DNA of 64,000 bases from Amblyomma americanum. Taxonomy: Eukaryota; Arthropoda; Arachnida; Ixodida; Ixodidae. A program made the translations under genes and the position numbers. Each line of letters begins with the position of its first letter. Position 1 is the first letter of the stretch. Shown in pieces: positions 49,618 through 59,688 of the stretch. The stretch lies in the NCBI RefSeq assembly GCF_052857255.1, contig NC_135504.1, positions 138,583,121 through 138,647,120 on the forward strand, read 5' to 3'. Under the pieces are notes generated by a model. It made no database searches. It saw only the letters and a program-made list of their open reading frames with translations, and was not told where the DNA came from.

Positions 49618-49630
49618 AAGATCACTTAAG
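49618..49630. repeat. 13-bp TSD, left
   Basis: AAGATCACTTAAG, identical to 50497-50509. LINE copy A has AGAAGATCATCTGAGGACC once at the same place (about 46662). Confidence 0.9.
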
Positions 49631-50496
49631 TACTTTGGTTTGGTCTAGTTGGTGCATAGCTTCTGGATGATGTCAGGACGGCGCGAAAAGAACAAGGACG
49701 AAAGAGGCACAAGAACACAACAGGACAGGCACCAACTTGCAACTAAGGCTTATTCGCCTAAACCCGTACATTTTATGAAGTGTCCGAGCCGTATCGCAGA
49801 AGCCTATCACACAAGAACAAGATATTGTAAACAACAATCAGAACTCAGGAAATAGGTGCTAGTTCCAACAGACCAGAATATACATTCATGCATTCACCAC
49901 TACACTCCTGATATAAGCAAACTTTTTTTCGACTGAGTCCGAAGACTATCCGAGCGCAAAACCAGCAGGAAAGCAATTCATCCTCACAACAAAGACGCAT
50001 GCTTGGCCAAGGGAAACAGATCACAATATCAATTTCCTGTTTAACGCATCGTGTGCTAATGAACGAATGACCAACAGCAATCTCGGAAAAAATGGTGGAC
50101 ATGAAAACTTAAAAACTTCGAGAAATCCTCTCAGCGTCAAAGTACTAAAACAAGTTTAAGAACTTGAAACCTTCGAATAGTCCTCTCAGAAATCCTGTTC
50201 GTTTTGCGCTCGGATAATCTCGGGACTACGTCCAAAAAAGTTCCCTTTTATCAGGAGTGTAGTGCTGAGTGCATGAATGTATCTTCCGATCTCTTAGAAG
50301 TAGCATCTGCTTCCTGAATTCTGATTGTTTACAATCTCTTAGTCTTGTGTGATAGGCTTCTGCGATACGGCTTGGGTGCTTCATAAAATGTAAGGGTTTG
50401 GGCGAATAAACCTCAGTTGCAAGTTGGCACCTGTCCTGTTGTGTTCTTGTGCCTCTCTCGTCCTTGTTCTTTTCGCGCCGTCCTGACATCATCCAT
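49631..50496 (+). mobile_element. 866-bp PLE-like inverted-arm insertion in LINE B
   Basis: Bounded by a perfect 13-bp TSD. The left arm (about 49655-49975) and right arm (about 50170-50495) are imperfect reverse complements: for example GATGTCAGGACGGCGCGAAA / TTTCGCGCCGTCCTGACATC, TGTATCGCAGAAGCCTATCA-like blocks, CTACACTCCTGATA...AAACTTTTTTTCGACT and TATCCGAGCGCAAAAC. A unique centre of about 200 bp (about 49975-50170) holds no ORF with a known domain. The left end carries GGTTTGGTCTAGTTGGTGCA, the head shared with 9127 and 19639; the right arm contains GAATAAACCTCAGTTGCAAG. Confidence 0.85.
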
Positions 50497-50509
50497 AAGA
50501 TCACTTAAG

Positions 50510-51520
50510 GACCCCCCCTACAAACATTGCAAAAGCAACCGACGCCTCGCAATGCGACAAAAAGGCAGGCGGGGGAATATTCGATCTGTCCGCGTTTAAA
50601 CCGGTCCTTTTCACTGTGTCTTCTGGAATTCAACCCTATTTTTCAAGCAGATTTCTGGCAGTATTGCTTGCTCTTAACGCAGTGGCAGGCGCTACCGATT
50701 CTTTATATTTGTGCTTATTCCTGGCATCGCGTGTTGACTGCTCCACTTTAAGCAAATTCAAACCCCTGCTTCCTTCGAATTTAAGCCTTCTTCATTTATT
50801 ATGGGTACTCGGTGACAGCAAGTGTGAAAGTGAATGAGATCGCTGATAACCTCGTAAAGGCTTCCCTTAGCAACCCCGTTTTGCCTATCCTCCCGGCTAC
50901 AGTGCATATCACAGCAATTAGGCATCGGCGACGGGCGTTATTAGACGAGCAAGAAACATGAGTTTTAACATCGGCAGATTATCAACATCTGAGATATTCC
51001 TGGAGCAGGAAAGTTTGTTGACGTCGACAGCTTCAAGTATCTCTGACAAAGTCGCACTGCCCTCTTTCCTCTTCTATATTGTCACCGGCGAAAATACAGA
51101 GAACAAAGCTGTTCACTCGGGCGAGGTTTGCCAACACCGCCGCGCTCGTTCTGGACAAAGAAGACGTTCGGCCACGCGCTCGGGAACACAGTTCGACCTC
51201 CAGGTGGCGCCGGCAGAAAGTCAGCAGCGTGGCAATATTTCTATCTACACAGGTCTGGTTTGGCGCTATATCTCCTCTGTGCATTTATCCGTGAGCCCGA
51301 AGGTGTCGAACATTTTTGGCTCCATTGTCCCCGTTTCACCTCTATGAGAAGAAGGTTGCATCCTGGCCTTCGTTTTAGCTGCCCGCTCTGGTTATCATTT
51401 GGCGCCACCACACCTGGGGTCAGCCACAGATCTGTTTTTTTCTGCTGTTAAAAATCTCTTGTTGCCATCTCAACGAGTTCGTTGCTAAATGTTAAATTAT
51501 TTTCTTTTCTATACATAATT
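50510..51520 (+). pseudogene. LINE B: RNase H and C-terminal motif
   Basis: Frames around 50616-50837 give FLAVLLALNAVAG, ATDSLYLCLFLAS (Asp kept as TDS) and LSLLHLLWVLGDSK, matching A. After the unclassified insertion near 51080-51232 it resumes with CAFIREPEGVEHFWLHCPRF (first Cys pair reduced), RRRLHPGLRF. Then the 3' UTR to 51746. Several frameshifts. Confidence 0.8.
51080..51232. mobile_element. Unclassified ~150-bp insertion in LINE B
   Basis: Aligning B to A: A reads CCCCTCTAAATTTCTATTTA without a break (about 47239), whereas B has about 150 extra bases between CCTCTTCTAT and AATATTTCTATCTACAC. The insert (CACCGGCGAAAATACAGAG...GGCAGAAAGTCAGCAGCG) matches nothing else I recognise. TTCTAT on both sides may be the TSD. 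Confidence 0.6.
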
Positions 51521-51746
51521 ACATTTTGAATTATTCAATTATTACTTTTTTCATTTTTTATCGCAACTCTTATTGCTTTTCAGTCCATGTCCTACTTGAG
51601 GTAGAATCCGCCGGTGATGCTCTTCCGCGTGCTTTTCTTTTGCCTTTATTACGTACACGTGAATAGCAACCTGTGCCTGCCGATTTTTGGCCGATCCCCT
51701 AGTGTGGGTGTGTGCCGTCTTTTGTAGGGCTAACAACTACAACAAC

Positions 51747-51911
51747 CTGGCCTTCGAGAGCATTGCCAGGCATCTTCCGAATGGGCACTGAGCGGAAGGA
51801 AGTTCCGCCCTCTCTCAGCTTTATGATCTTGTCTTGTTGCTGCTGATCCACTGCCTGCCTCTGCGTCTCCTGGCCTGTCGCCAGCTCCCGGTGAGGCCGT
51901 TTTTTTGTTAT
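51747..51911. other. Unassigned spacer
   Basis: Between the LINE B tail and a SINE; no feature recognised. Confidence 0.5.
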
Positions 51912-52211
51912 TGGTTTTTAGGGAAAGGAGATGGCGCAGTATCTGTCTCATATATCGTTGGACACCTGAACCGCGCCGTAAGGGAAGCGATAAAGGAGGG
52001 AGTGAAAGAAGAAAGGAAGAAAGAGGTGCCGTAGTGAAGGGCTCCGGAATAATTTCGACCACCTGGGGATCTTTAACGTGCACTGGCATCGCACAGCACA
52101 CGGACACCTTAGCATTTTGCCTCCATAAAAACGCAGCCGCCGCGATCGGGTTCGAGCCCGGGAACTCCGGATCAGTAGCTGAGCGCCTAACCACTGAGCC
52201 ACCGCGGCGGG
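51912..52211 (-). repeat. Full-length Ruka-like SINE (-)
   Basis: The best copy. Minus strand: CCGCCGCGGTGGCTCAGTGG + TTAGGCGCTC (A box, 52182-52201), CCCGGGCTCGAACCCGATCG (B box, 52148-52160), body with ACGCAGCC, GTGCGATGCCAGTGCACGTT, AGATCCCCAGGTGGTCGAAA, C/T-rich tract, GGTTCAGGTGTCCAACGATA, and a TTCCCTAAAAACCAATAAC end. A and B boxes form an RNA polymerase III type 2 promoter. Strong tRNA ancestry is visible in the head. Confidence 0.92.
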
Positions 52212-52499
52212 TTCCGCGAGTGTGATATTTGACCAGGTTTTCTCCCTTTGGAAGTAGGTTTCATATGTGAGTAGGCTTACGGCCATGGTTATGTCTTTCC
52301 CGGGCACAGGTCCGGTGACCTGGTTCGCCAGTTGGCTGGTTGAAAACATGTCGCTAATGGCTTTGTGAAAACGTTGCCAAGCTTATCCTTGTTGCACTGG
52401 TCCGTGCAGCCGGTAGTGTAATTAAAATAGAAAATTCTCGTATGATCCAGGAGGAACTGAAGGTTGCGACCAACCGATATCTTTAGAATTCTGAGGTGT
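52212..52499. other. Unassigned sequence
   Basis: No gene or repeat recognised. Confidence 0.5.
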
Positions 52500-52549
52500 G
52501 ATAATAAAAATGAAAATTGGTTCTTGGGGAAAGAAAATGACGCAGTATC
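52500..52549 (-). repeat. SINE 3'-terminal fragment (-)
   Basis: ATAATAAAAATGAAAATTGG + TTCTTGGGGAAAGAAAATGA + CGCAGTATCAG, only the last 50 bases of the SINE. Confidence 0.7.
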
Positions 52550-52980
52550 AGTAAGAAGAGTTGCTTGTTGGGCGAGTTCGTGATCCATATTATTAGAGCA
52601 GCGCATATCAAAACAAGGCAAAAGGAGGAACACAGGAGGAAACGAGAGATAACTGTCAACTGTTCATATCTTGCCGTTACTACATATAAATTCATAAACA
52701 ACAGCATGAAATGGGAAAGAGCGATCAGGTCAGCTGATACAGGCTATGCAACTCAGCCTTTCGCTGGTTGCCATCGATTTAGAAAAGCGAGCTCTTTTGC
52801 TGATAGTGCCAGTGATGGCACTATCATAACAAGTGATGTCACGCTCACACACTTGTCGCCTTCACCTGAAATATTAAGAGCCTCAATAATCTCCCTAACA
52901 TGCTTATCATTGTGGCGTTTGATAATTTGGCTCCTTTTAAAAAGCGGCATACACGGGTTTGGACGGTCCCGTTTCTTATT

Positions 52981-53524
52981 GCAGTATCTGTCTGACATCT
53001 CGGCGGACACCTGAACTGCGCCGCAAGGAATAAAGGAGGGATTGAAAGGAGGAAGAAAGATGTGCCGTAGTGGAGGGCTATGAAATAATTTTGACCACCT
53101 GGGGACCTTCAACGGCCACTGACATCGCAGAGTACAAGGGCACCTTTGCGTTTCGCCTCCTGATCCGGAGTTCGCGGGTTCGAACCCGACCGCGGCGGCT
53201 GCGTTTTTATGGAGGAAAAACGCTAAAGCGCCCGTGTGCTGTGCGATGTCAGTGCACGTTAAAGATCCCCAGGTGGTCGAAATTATTCCGGAGCCCTCCA
53301 CTACGGCACCTATTCTTCCTTTCTTCTTTCACTCCCTCCTTTATCCCTTCCCTTACGGTGCGGTTCAGGTGGCCAAAGATATATGAGACAGATACTGCGC
53401 CATTTCCTTTCCCCAAAAAAACCAATTATTATTATTTCGTCTCCATGGAAACGCGGCCGCCGCGGTCGGGATCGCACCCGGATACTGCGGACCAGTGGCC
53501 GAATGCCTGAGCCACCGCGGCGGG
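52981..53524 (-). repeat. Ruka-like SINE (-), split by another SINE
   Basis: The 3' half is 52981-53160 (GCAGTATCTGTCTGACATCT ... TTTGCGTTTCGCCTCC); the tRNA-like head is 53435-53524 (CGTCTCCATGGAAACGCGGC ... CTGAGCCACCGCGGCGGG). Between them sits a plus-strand SINE (53161-53434). TTTCGCCTCC at 53151-53160 and TTTCGTCTCC at 53435-53444 are the 10-bp duplication of the incoming copy. Confidence 0.9.
53161..53434 (+). repeat. Ruka-like SINE (+) nested in a SINE
   Basis: It begins inside the head at TGATCCGGAGTTCGCGGGTT + CGAACCC (B box intact, A box missing), contains the full body and the C/T-rich tract, and ends CCCCAAAAAAACCAATTATT. A 5'-truncated insertion flanked by TTTCG[C/T]CTCC. Confidence 0.9.
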
Positions 53525-53534
53525 TTGCTGCCAT

Positions 53535-54299
53535 ATTGCAAATCAGCTGATTTGCACTGTGTTCCAGACTTGCTGCAGTGCCCCTCTTTCGCCTCACTCC
53601 CGGTGAAAGCGTTTATTGCTGACCAACTTGCCTGCGTAAAAGGAATATTCTGCGGTGTCGATCCCTCCGCTAGGCCGGAAGAAATTCTTGAAGACTCCCA
53701 CAATACCGGTGTTGGCATTCTCTCAATTTGCCGCTGTAACAGAGAGGCCGGAGGCTCTGTATACAAATTTAATCTGTTATCGCCATTTTGCAGGGTCCTC
53801 ATGCCCATGTGAGATCAAAGTTTGGCTTGTAGTATACCCTGTTGACCCACTGCAGCCCCCATCATTGAAGTGTAAGAATTGCTGGCGGTTTCGTCGCAGT
53901 GGCAAATCTTGCAAGTCGGCAACGCGCTGCCACGTTTTCGGTTGTGATCATGAATCAGACGTTTGTGCTTCTGAGTCATTTAGTTGCTGCCTTTGCCTCT
54001 CTGATCCTAAAGCTGATGGTCCCACCTGCCCGAAGCGTGCCGATGAACAGAGTGGCTTAGACATTATTCAGCGTGACGACCGCGCGGATGCTTCTACCCT
54101 ACTTGACAGATGGCAGAGCTCGTACGCAAGCAATGTGCGCACAACAACTACTGATGTGGAGGCGAGCTTAACAAAGTCCGTTGTTGCTGCGGTGGAGAAG
54201 GCTTTTGCTGGTGTACTTGAGCGAATTATCTGTACGTTCAGCGATGGGTTGTCACAAGTCACTTCCGTGCCGGCTCCTTTATCGGCTTTAGACACCTAA
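53535..54299 (+). pseudogene. LINE C ORF1: N-terminal domain and Cys/His knuckles
   Basis: First frame to about 53790: FIADQLACVKGIFCGVDPSA, then after a frameshift VWLVVYPVDPLQPPSLKCKN, CWRFRRSGKSCKSATRCHVF, GCDHESDVC and CCLCLSDPKADGPTCPKR, a series of knuckles of the gag-like kind (some His replaced), and a tail DVEASLTKSVVAAVEKAFAG that looks like a helix. It ends at 54299. Family role: binding LINE RNA. One frameshift. Confidence 0.75.
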
Positions 54300-54589
54300 C
54301 CTCGTCTACAGGTCCTGCCTCCTGTGCAAATTTAAATAATATTCAACCAAGCTCCTCTTCTGCCTCTAGCCTGTGGTTGTAAGTGACTCTGACCCTTTCT
54401 CCCTCTCTAACACTTGTGATTCAGATATAGATATAAAATCTCCATCTCAGAAGGAATGTGCTTCCTCTTCTTCAAAATCTGACCATGCGCATGTCATGTC
54501 TAAGAAAGGTTTGCCAGGAATTACAAATAAATCAGATGGGTTGAAAGAGGCTGCCGCAGCCTCATTTTTAAAGCAATAATTTTTAAAGC

Positions 54590-55440
54590 AATGGAATTGT
54601 CGCACTACCTCATCTTTCCACGACTTACAGCACCTTATTCATAAGGTTACTCCACATGTTATTTTACTACCGGAATTGTGGCTCTCTCCTAAATTACACT
54701 TCGCAATTAAAAATATCTGTATTTTTAGTGCTGATCGCCAAAACGGTAGGGGTGGGGGGCTTTTCAACATTGATGTCAACGAAAGTGTTTCGTCGTGCTA
54801 AATTGTCTGATGTATTTATGCGACCTGATTGTGAGATACTTGCAGTTGATATCCTTGTTCCGCAGTGCGCCCCTTTTACGTGTCAAAATATCTGCTTCCC
54901 CGCAGCTGTTTGTAGGAAGGATGGGCTATGAGCTTTACTGCGCAACAACAGAAATATAGTTCTGGCTGGTGACTTCAATTCACATCATGTTATATGGGGT
55001 TTGAGAAAAGATTATAGCAGGCATTTACTTTGGCTTTGTATGTCAGCAAATGATATGCGCTGTTACAACAGTCGTGCCATAAGTTGCATGAAGGCAAAAT
55101 ATTTTTCAGCTATTGATTTAATGTTAGGTTTTAATGATATTGAGAAATATTCGTGGTCTACAATTGCCTACGGTACGCCAAACAACCACCCAATTTCTTT
55201 CATCATTGCGTGCAGTCCGCTTAGGGCGACTGGTTCCACACAACACTTCGTCAATACTACACTCTTCAAGAAACTTCTAGATGAGGCTTTCTCGTCGGTT
55301 CTCCCCTCTGATAAATCTGACCGGTGTCCTCAAGTATTAACATCCGCGTTAGACGCCAGTCGGCGATCAGTCTTTACAGTAAAGTCCACCGTTAAAAATA
55401 AGCCTCCTTAGAACTGTTGGAAGGAAGAAGGCGAAAAACT
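54590..55440 (+). pseudogene. LINE C ORF2 start: AP endonuclease remnant
   Basis: Begins KQWNCRTTSSFHDLQHLI in the frame from 54587 (compare LQWSCRSILSAFTDLHCI in A), LLPELWLS, GRGGGLF, then with frameshifts CEILAVDILVPQCAPF (about 54832), VLAGDFNSHHVIWGLRKD (about 54958; DFN kept), a changed SDH region (NNHPISF), and DRCPQVLTSALDASRRSVFT (about 55320). Confidence 0.8.
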
Positions 55441-55619
55441 TATCGTTAAAGAAAAGCCGCATGAAAGAGTTTAGAGCGTAGCCAATGCCTAAAGAACTAG
55501 ATAAATTGCAAATTCTTTGAACTTTCTTTCAAAAGAACGACAACTGAGGGTAACGACGAATACAACGCTAATCTGAACACCGATTTTTCTAGCCGAGTCA
55601 ACCGGAAGTCTCTCTATAG
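55441..55619. other. Unassigned junction
   Basis: Between LINE C and Gypsy-B. No feature seen. Confidence 0.5.
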
Positions 55620-55812
55620 ATGCATGTGGAATGAAGAAGATGAACCAGCCCCGAAGCCAACGACGACGAAGCGCTCGCGCCGCCGGTTGGATGCTCGTGC
55701 TGGATGGAACACTGCCGCTTGTGTCTGGTCTCTCGGCTCTCTGCCTCGTAGATTGCCTGTGCCAAGGTCTTCGTAGCCAGCGCTTCCATCGTGCCAATAA
55801 ACCGCTCTACAT
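55620..55812 (+). repeat. Gypsy-B 5' LTR remnant (R/U5-like)
   Basis: Ends GCCAATAAACCGCTCTACAT TTGGTGGAGG, where AATAAA could be the polyadenylation signal and TGGTGGAGG the start of a primer-binding site. The left limit is uncertain and there is no second LTR to compare. Confidence 0.4.
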
Positions 55813-57166
55813 TTGGTGGAGGTGGCTGTGTTCCCCTTTTCACCATCACCGTGGACCTTCGCAGCCGCACCATCCCGATTTCCACTACCAAGGCCAGTCA
55901 ACAGCCCGCCGCCACGTCGCAGCCAGTCATCTGCTCCGGTGCCGTCCGGCAGCGCGACCCCGCTGTCTTCAGCGGCCATAGCGACCAGGACGTGGAAGAT
56001 TGGCTGGAATCATACGAACGGGTGAGCCGCCACAACAACTGGGACGACCGCGTCAAGCTTACCAACGTCATCTTCTACCTCAGCGATGTCGCGAACCTCT
56101 GGTTCCGCAACCACGAGGCCGACATTCCCACTTGGGCCGTTCTAAAGAGCACCCTTGCGGAGGTTTTCGGCCGTCCTGCAGTGCGGAAACTGCGCGCTGA
56201 GCAAAGCCTGCGCGTCCGAGCTCAGCACACGGATGAGACTTTCACCAGCTACATTGAAGACGTAGTAGACCTCTGCAGGCGTGTTTATCCGGCTATATCC
56301 GAGGCTGACAAGATCAAACACATCATGAAGGGTATCGATGACGATGCTTTTCAGCTGTTGTTAGCGAAGAGTCCCACCACCGTTACCTCGGTGTATACCC
56401 TTTGCCAGAGTTTCGACGAGTTGCGCAAGCAACGTCTTTGCGCTCGTCGGCCTCCTCCGCCTGCCGACTCCATCTCCGGCCTGGCCATCAATCCAGATCT
56501 ACTTGCTACCATCAAAGACTTTGTGCGGGACGAGGTCGGCCGGCAGCTCTCGCTCCTATCTCGACAACATCAGACACCGACCCCCTCAGCGCTGAGATCC
56601 GGCACGCCATCACGCAGGCGGTCGCTGACGCCCTCCCTCCTCTTCCACAACCAGCCCCCTTGGATCCCCAGGTCGGCCTTCCCCCGACCCCGCCACCGCC
56701 TGTTGCTGCTCCGCTGAGCTACGGTCCTCCAGTTGAAGTGCCGCCTGCCCCCACTCCCGTGCCTCTCACGTATGCCGAGGCTGTCGCGCGACCACCGCGA
56801 CCGCAGGCTTATACGTACGTTCCTCAAGTGGTGCCTGCGCCTGCTGCTCCACGGACCCGCTTCACGCCCCCTACCTACAACCCTTGGCGCACGGCTGACA
56901 ATCGACCGATATGCTACGCCTGCGGTCTTCCGGGCCACGTCGCGCGCCTCTGTCGACGTACTCTGCATGCGCCTGTCCACCCTCTGCCAGACTACCCTGA
57001 TGCAGACCGTACCTTTCGCCCACGTTTCGGACCACAACCACAGGAGACCTCTCCTGACCGCGAGCACGGTCGCCAGCCCTACGTTTCCCACCGCTCGCCT
57101 TCGCCTCGCCGCCGCTCATTGTCGCCCATGAGGCGTCGCAACGTCCGCGCCGATTCGGAAAACTAG
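55791..57166 (+). pseudogene. Gypsy-B gag with CCHC knuckle
   Basis: The frame at 55791-56590 contains the Retrotrans_gag core: PAVFSGHSDQDVEDWLESYE, RVKLTNVIFYLSDVANLWFR, TWAVLKSTLAEVFGR, DETFTSYIEDVVDLCRRV and ADKIKHIMKGIDDDAFQLLL. After a frameshift near 56580 the second frame (to 57166) has a proline-rich region and ICYACGLPGHVARLC (about 56911), a single CCHC knuckle, then an Arg/Ser-rich tail ending RRRNVRADSEN. Gag forms the particle and binds RNA. One frameshift is the only visible lesion. Confidence 0.88.
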
Positions 57167-58090
57167 CAGCCGCAGTTCCGGGGGCACGAACTGCGCACTC
57201 ATCGCCCTGCTTAAGTCCTCGCCTTTCTTCGCCGAACCTTCTTGACGTTTTTGTCGACAGAGTCAAGACACTTGCGCTTGTGGGTTATTCACGAAAACTT
57301 CTGCCGCTCGCTTCGCAAAGTTACAACCTCATCTTCTGGACTCTCGCTCCGTACCGCCAGCACCGATACCGTTCATCCCTCTGCCGCTTGCACAGCACGC
57401 GTCGTCATCGCCGATGTTTTGTATGTTGTCGAATTTTTAGTCCTCCGTGCCAGCTCCCATGACGTCATCCTTGTATGGGATTTTCTCTCCCTGCACAGTG
57501 CCGTCATTGACTGTGCCCGTGCGCACGTCGTCTTCTCTCCACTCTGTGATGCGCTCCTCGACGAGCCTCCGATTCGTTGTGCTGCTAAGCTTGTTGTCGC
57601 CGAGGACACTGACATTCCCCCTGACAGTGCCGTGCTTGTCCCTGTTTGCGCCGCCTCAGTTTTTGACGCCACCGTTCTCTTCATGCCTTCCCCTGTACTT
57701 GCCTCTCGCCGACACCTATGTTTTCCCTTCGCCGTCATCGACATTCACCACGGTGCTGCCGCCATCCTCGTCTCTAACACCTCATTATCCGCGCTCTCCC
57801 TGCTCCGTGGCGAGTGCCTCGGTCATTTTGAAACCGCTCTCTTCCTTCGACACTGATGTAACCTCCTCCAGTGCCGAAGTCGCTGCCCTCACCCCACGTG
57901 GTGCTACTCCAGCTTTGTCATCGGACATTTTCGACCGCTGCATTGACCGCGCTCTCGACACTGCTCACCGCGCGCAGCTCCTTGCCCTGCTCAACCAGTT
58001 TCGCTCATCGTTTGACCACCAGTCGACTTCCTTGGGCCGTGCGACCACTGTCGAGCACCGCCTCCCGAGCGCCGCGTCATAACTGAGCAA
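57167..58090 (+). pseudogene. Gypsy-B aspartic protease and linker, degenerate
   Basis: The frame 57242-57856 has ENFCRSLRKVTT, VVIADVLYVVEFLVL and VILVWDFLSLHSAVIDC, the second half of a retropepsin (DVILGxDFL-type). The DTG active site expected near 57255 is unreadable: the region is frameshifted and no D-[ST]-G remains. 57447-58082 continues as the linker to RT (ALDTAHRAQLLALLNQFRSS). Confidence 0.65.
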
Positions 58091-59335
58091 GTTGACGACA
58101 TGCTACAACGCGGCATTGTTCAACCTTCCGCCAGTCCTTGGTCGTCCCCAGTCGTCCTGGCTAAAAAGAAGGATGGCTCGATACGATTTTGCGTGGACTA
58201 TCGCCGGCTCAACAAAATTACGCGCAAAGACGTCTACCCGCTACCACGTATTGACGACGCCCTTGACTGCTTGCAAGGCGCCGAGTTCTTCTCCTCCCTG
58301 GATCTCCGTTCCGGCTATTGGCAAGTCCGATGGCTGAGTCCGACCGACCTAAAACGGCGTTCGTCACCCCTGACGGACTCTATGAGTTCAACGTGATGTC
58401 ATTCGGCCTCTGTAACGCTGCCGCAACGTTTGAACGAATAATGGCCAACTTCTTGCGCGGTCTGAAGTGGACTGTTTGTCTCTGCTATTTAGATGATGTT
58501 GTCGTGTTTTCGCCCGATTTTCCGACGCATCTCAAGCGCTTGCGCCAGATACTGAGCTGCCTCACCAATGCTGGCCTTCAACGTAATCTCAAAAAATGTC
58601 ACTTTGGTGCCCGGCAGCTGACAATACTCGGCCACCTCGTCTCCAAAGACGGCGTCCTGCCCGATCCTGACAAACTACGTGCTGTCGCTGACTTCCCTAA
58701 ACCGACTTCTACAAAACAAGTGCGCCGATTTGTGGGTCTCTGCTTCTATTTTCGGCGATTTGTTCCCAATTTCGCCTCTATCGTCGCGCCCCTGACGAAA
58801 CTTCTTAATGGTCCCGCCGACCTGTCTACGTGGGACTCGGCCTGCGACGACGCTTTTGCTGCGCTCCGTCGTTTTCTCACCTCACCACCTACCCTTCGAC
58901 ACTACGACCCCAGTGCCCCTACTGAAGTTCACACCGACGCAAGCGGAATCGGTCTCGGGGCTGTCATTGCCCAGCGCAAGCCCGAATTTCCTGAATACGT
59001 CGTTGCGTACGCCAGCCGTGCCCTCACCAAGGCTGAGTCGAACTACACCGTGACGGAAAAGGAGTGTCTCGCCGTAGTGTGGGCTCTTACAAAATTCCGC
59101 CCATACTTATATGGCCGCCCGTTCACCGTCGTCACCGATCATCACGCTTTGTGCTGGTTAGCTTCACTCAAAGATCCCTCAGGGCGCCTAGGCCGCTGGG
59201 CCCTCCGTCTTCAGGAATTCGATATCACCGTAGATTATCGATCGGGCCGCAAGCACTCCGACGCCGACGCCTTGTCCCGCTCCCCACTGCCCTCTCCTGC
59301 GCCCTCTTCGCCAATATCTGCATCCGTCCCTTACA
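58091..59335 (+). pseudogene. Gypsy-B reverse transcriptase and RNase H
   Basis: [55 protein letters not shown] (first Asp), a frameshift at about 58330, [45 protein letters not shown] (YLDD, about 58478). RNase [16 protein letters not shown] (about 58925), [30 protein letters not shown], and [17 protein letters not shown]. After ISASVP (about 59325) homology ends. Only one frameshift between 58091 and 59320, so this copy is moderately young. Confidence 0.92.
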
Positions 59336-59435
59336 AAAAAAATTATGGAGTTTCTGCAGAATCTTTATTGCTCATTCGCATCACACAAAACAATTTCTGT
59401 GGTGTTCATGTTGGTGTTTGTGTGGAGGCCTTGTC

Positions 59436-59688
59436 GAAACCTTCCAGAAAATTTGCCGCCGATTGTCTGATGTGCACGTGCTGACTAATTGTCTGATGAG
59501 GATATGATGCATCCTCTGAGGAGTTTCTGGTGAAAACTTGTGATGTTTTGTAGAATGTTTCCAGAAAATTTGCCGCCGATTGTCTGATGTGCACGTGCTG
59601 AATAAACGTCTGATGAAGATATGATGAATCCATTTGAAGGATTTTTGTTAACGATGTTTTGTGGAAAGTCTCCAGGTAATTTGAAGCC
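59436..59688 (+). repeat. Higher-order tandem repeat, ~115-bp units
   Basis: TCCAGAAAATTTGCCGCCGA + TTGTCTGATGTGCACGTGCTGA at about 59450 recurs at about 59562, and a shorter, changed version (TCCAGGTAATTTGAAGCCGA TTTTGTGATG) at about 59671 leads into the 26-bp array. So the small units seem to have grown from the end of the larger one. Confidence 0.75.

Larger units (their letters stand above)
48040..51746 (+). mobile_element. I-like LINE copy B, 5' truncated, with four insertions
   Basis: It begins in the RT (AATGCACATGCGCATCTTAA, equal to A at 41050), runs through RNase H, and ends with the same 3' UTR (GGCCGATCCCCTAGTGTGGG) and AAC-type tail at 51746. Insertions: a SINE (48469-48706), a hairpin (about 48995-49140), a PLE-like element (49631-50496), and an unclassified ~150-bp segment (about 51080-51232). 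Copy A lacks all four, so A serves as the empty-site control. Confidence 0.85.
53535..55440 (+). mobile_element. I-like LINE copy C: ORF1 and start of ORF2, 3' truncated
   Basis: The only copy with ORF1 of the A/B type. ORF1 remnants 53535-54299, ORF2 start at about 54590, and the readable part stops before the RT (about 55440). No 3' end seen, so it is broken on the right. Confidence 0.78.
55620..59335 (+). mobile_element. Gypsy-B: broken gag-pol, 3' truncated
   Basis: LTR-like end (about 55620-55810), gag, zinc knuckle, degenerate protease, RT, RNase H. It stops abruptly in the RNase H-integrase linker at about 59335, where minisatellite-type DNA begins. Integrase and 3' LTR are missing. 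GC-rich, with many CpGs, unlike the LINE to its left. Confidence 0.85.

Noticed and set aside
49655..49700. Hammerhead ribozyme core in the PLE-like arms
   Set aside because: GATGATGTCAGG...CGCGAAA is reminiscent of CTGATGA...GAAA, but the conserved CTGA and the stem pairing are not all present. A covariance search would be needed.
51948..52349. Minus-strand frames over SINE copies (e.g. 133 codons here, 182 codons at 52753-53301)
   Set aside because: They follow SINE sequence and its flanks; the same peptide pieces reappear in every SINE copy.
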